Positions 13,337-14,269 of a stretch of DNA of 14,269 nt are shown here, piece after piece. A program made the translations under genes and the position numbers. Below the pieces are notes generated by a model, which was not told the DNA's origin, did no database searches, and was given only the letters and a program-made list of their open reading frames with translations. The stretch is from Patescibacteria group bacterium. GTDB lineage: Bacteria; Patescibacteria; Microgenomatia; Daviesbacterales; UBA10151. Each line of letters begins with the position of its first letter. Position 1 is the first letter of the stretch. The stretch lies in the NCBI GenBank assembly GCA_023380995.1, contig JAMCTD010000021.1:1-14269 (forward strand). The letters run 5' to 3'.

Positions 13337-13774
13337 TTATTTAAATCCCAGCTGCAATAATGTTTCTTTATGATTAAAACCAATCTTATCCGGTAAATTT
13401 TTAAAAAAGGCTATTTCTTTACTGTCCTTAGTGAGTAACGGGTTTATTGCTGTAATCTTTATTCCATACATAACATCAATAACATGTCCTCTTGAATCTC
13501 CCTTCAAATCTTCGAAAATACCCAGCAGTTTAGTTTTTTTAGAATCAATATTAAGTCCTAACTCATCTTTAGCTATACGGGTTAAGCAAATATTAAGTTT
13601 TTCTCCCTTTAAAAGAAAGCTTCCCGGGAAATGCCAGAAATTAACCAGAGGAGGTTTTGCTCTTTTTGCCAAAAGTATTTCCCCTTTGTTATTGGTAATA
13701 ATCAGGTTTAAGGCAATTCTGGGAATATATTTAAAGGTTTTAAGAAAAATATCAGCAGGCAATTTTTTTACCAT
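13337..13774 (-). CDS. Nudix-fold protein with a degenerate Nudix box
   Basis: The 145-residue protein has the Nudix beta-strands (RIALNLIITNNKGEILLAKR, ~19-38) and NFWHFPGSFLLKGEKL (~45-60). The Nudix box (GX5EX7REUXEEXGU) aligns to ~52-74 as Ser52...Glu58...Arg66-Ile-Ala-Lys-Asp70-Glu71-Leu-Gly73-Leu. The first Gly is Ser, the Glu after Arg is Ile, and one of the two metal-binding Glu is Asp. The spacing and the RAKPPLVNFWHFPG segment resemble GDP-mannose mannosyl hydrolase (Gmm)-type Nudix proteins, whose boxes also depart from consensus. The substrate could therefore be a nucleotide sugar, but this is weak. ATG 13774 has an extended -10 (TGATATAAT) ending 6 nt upstream and no ribosome binding site. 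Convergent with transketolase. Confidence 0.82.
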   Translation of the reverse strand: MVKKLPADIFLKTFKYIPRIALNLIITNNKGEILLAKRAKPPLVNFWHFPGSFLLKGEKLNICLTRIAKDELGLNIDSKKTKLLGIFEDLKGDSRGHVIDVMYGIKITAINPLLTKDSKEIAFFKNLPDKIGFNHKETLLQLGFK

Positions 13775-13780
13775 GACATC

Positions 13781-13789
13781 ATTATATCA
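13781..13789 (-). promoter_or_regulatory. Extended -10 element of the Nudix gene
   Basis: TGATATAAT on the minus strand matches the extended -10 consensus TGnTATAAT exactly and ends 6 nt before ATG 13774. It is the best single promoter match in the window and fits a leaderless transcript. Confidence 0.6.
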
Positions 13790-13832
13790 ACCATAGGAAA
13801 ATATGTGCCTGTAATATCGAAGCAAAGTACTG

Positions 13833-13838
13833 TATAAT
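13833..13838 (+). promoter_or_regulatory. Candidate -10 element of the membrane-fusion protein gene
   Basis: TATAAT ends 40 nt before ATG 13879. Initiation here would give a leader of about 34 nt containing the inverted repeat at 13848-13866. An alternative AACTAT (13865-13870) ends 8 nt before the ATG and would match the leaderless genes. Confidence 0.4.
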
Positions 13839-13847
13839 ACCAAAACT

Positions 13848-13866
13848 TTAAAGCCTCTAGCTTTAA
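13848..13866 (+). repeat. Inverted repeat in the leader of the membrane-fusion protein gene
   Basis: TTAAAGC (13848-13854) and GCTTTAA (13860-13866) are perfect 7-bp arms around a 5-nt loop (CTCTA). Lying between the TATAAT and the start codon, it could be an RNA hairpin or an operator. No T-run follows, so it is not a standard terminator. Confidence 0.4.
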
Positions 13867-13878
13867 CTATTAGTAAAT

Positions 13879-14269
13879 ATGGCAAGAATAAAAAAAAGGA
13901 AACGGGCGCAATACAAACCCCAATACCAAAAGATCTTTTTACAGATCAAATTACCACGGCCTAGGGTCCGTTTTTTAAAAGCTTGGTCGATCCTGCGTGC
14001 AAAATTTCATCATATATTGGCCTATATCAAAAATAATCCCATCAGAAGTTTTATCTATACTTTAATTGCACTCATTGTCTTAATTTTAATCAGTAACTTT
14101 CTATTTTCACCTAAAGCTTTGCCTATCAGTAATAAAGCTATTCCTAAAGAAGTGCAGGTTTTTAGAGTTGGTACCTCTGCTAAGGTTACTGTTCAGGCTC
14201 AAATAGAAAAAGCCGGAGTGGTAAAAATTAATGCCTTAACAACAGGGGTGGTTTGGGCAATTAATGCCA
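13879..14269 (+). CDS. Membrane-fusion (periplasmic adaptor, HlyD/AcrA-type) protein, 3' end outside the window
   Basis: ATG 13879 opens a frame of 130 codons that runs off the window. Residues 1-56 are strongly basic (17 Lys/Arg, no Asp/Glu; begins MARIKKRKRAQYK), then one membrane helix follows (~57-76, FIYTLIALIVLILISNFLF). After it, VQVFRVGTSAKVTVQ and GVVKINALTTGVVWAINA match the first beta-barrel/lipoyl strand of RND/ABC-type adaptor proteins, where the next residues normally give the GxxVxxGQ turn. Such proteins link an inner-membrane pump to the exterior; a partner ABC transporter or RND pump is likely downstream. In cells with one membrane they often pair with MacB-like ABC transporters. 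The long basic cytoplasmic head is unusual for the family. Confidence 0.78.
   Translation, partial: MARIKKRKRAQYKPQYQKIFLQIKLPRPRVRFLKAWSILRAKFHHILAYIKNNPIRSFIYTLIALIVLILISNFLFSPKALPISNKAIPKEVQVFRVGTSAKVTVQAQIEKAGVVKINALTTGVVWAINA

Noticed and set aside
13431..13796. 121-codon plus-strand open frame opposite the Nudix gene
   Set aside because: The opposite strand has a recognisable Nudix fold and a perfect extended -10; this frame is its shadow.
1..14269. Defence system, prophage, CRISPR or insertion sequence
   Set aside because: No nuclease, integrase, transposase, Cas-type or toxin-antitoxin signature was recognised, and no regularly spaced repeats or terminal inverted repeats were seen.

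Overview
The window is AT-rich bacterial DNA, densely packed with single genes. The gene content suggests a Candidate Phyla Radiation / Patescibacteria genome, most likely Microgenomates-like. This is inferred from the mix of protein families (DUF475, SIMPL, a two-helix membrane protein with a GWHxLWS motif, a fused transketolase, orphan GT-C and GT4 glycosyltransferases), the small proteins and the general lack of Shine-Dalgarno sites. No rRNA or marker gene is present to prove it. TGA and TAA are used as normal stops, so the standard bacterial code applies.

Layout. The 5' end of an unidentified minus-strand gene (1-68) is followed by a polytopic GT-C-like membrane protein (98-1786, +), a DUF475/TerC-like membrane protein (1790-2704, -), an unusual S41-family protease (2730-4019, +), a stand-alone receiver domain (4027-4386, -) and a mannose-phosphate-isomerase-type cupin (4438-4899, -). 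Next come a GT39/ArnT-like glycosyltransferase (5002-6654, +), a SIMPL protein (6669-7412, -), an MshA-like GT4 glycosyltransferase (7472-8689, +), a matrixin-like metalloprotease with a coiled coil (8668-9573, -) and a rhomboid protease (9656-10330, +). The last part holds three small proteins (10421-10726 +, 10727-11014 -, 11160-11393 +), a full-length transketolase (11462-13327, +), a Nudix protein (13337-13774, -) and the start of a membrane-fusion (HlyD/AcrA-type) protein that runs off the end (13879-14269, +). No tRNA, rRNA, CRISPR array or insertion sequence was seen, and no gene-free stretch reaches 300 bases.

The genes nearly alternate in strand: 13 of 16 neighbouring pairs switch. 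All six convergent pairs are separated by 14 bp or less (one overlaps by 22 bp), and divergent pairs share short promoter regions. Most genes have a TATAAT/GATAAT-like hexamer ending only about 6-14 nt before the start codon and no Shine-Dalgarno site, so they look like leaderless, single-gene transcription units. Two small membrane-protein genes flanking 11015-11150 break this rule: each has a strong GGGAGGTGA ribosome binding site.

By function, the region is mainly cell-envelope biology: three glycosyltransferases, a sugar-phosphate cupin, three proteases that act at or outside the membrane (S41, matrixin-like, rhomboid), a secreted SIMPL protein and an export adaptor. One central-carbon enzyme, transketolase, is also present. 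The most unusual proteins are the S41 protease, which has a J-domain-like segment and a Trp where the catalytic Lys belongs, and the metzincin interrupted by a long coiled coil.
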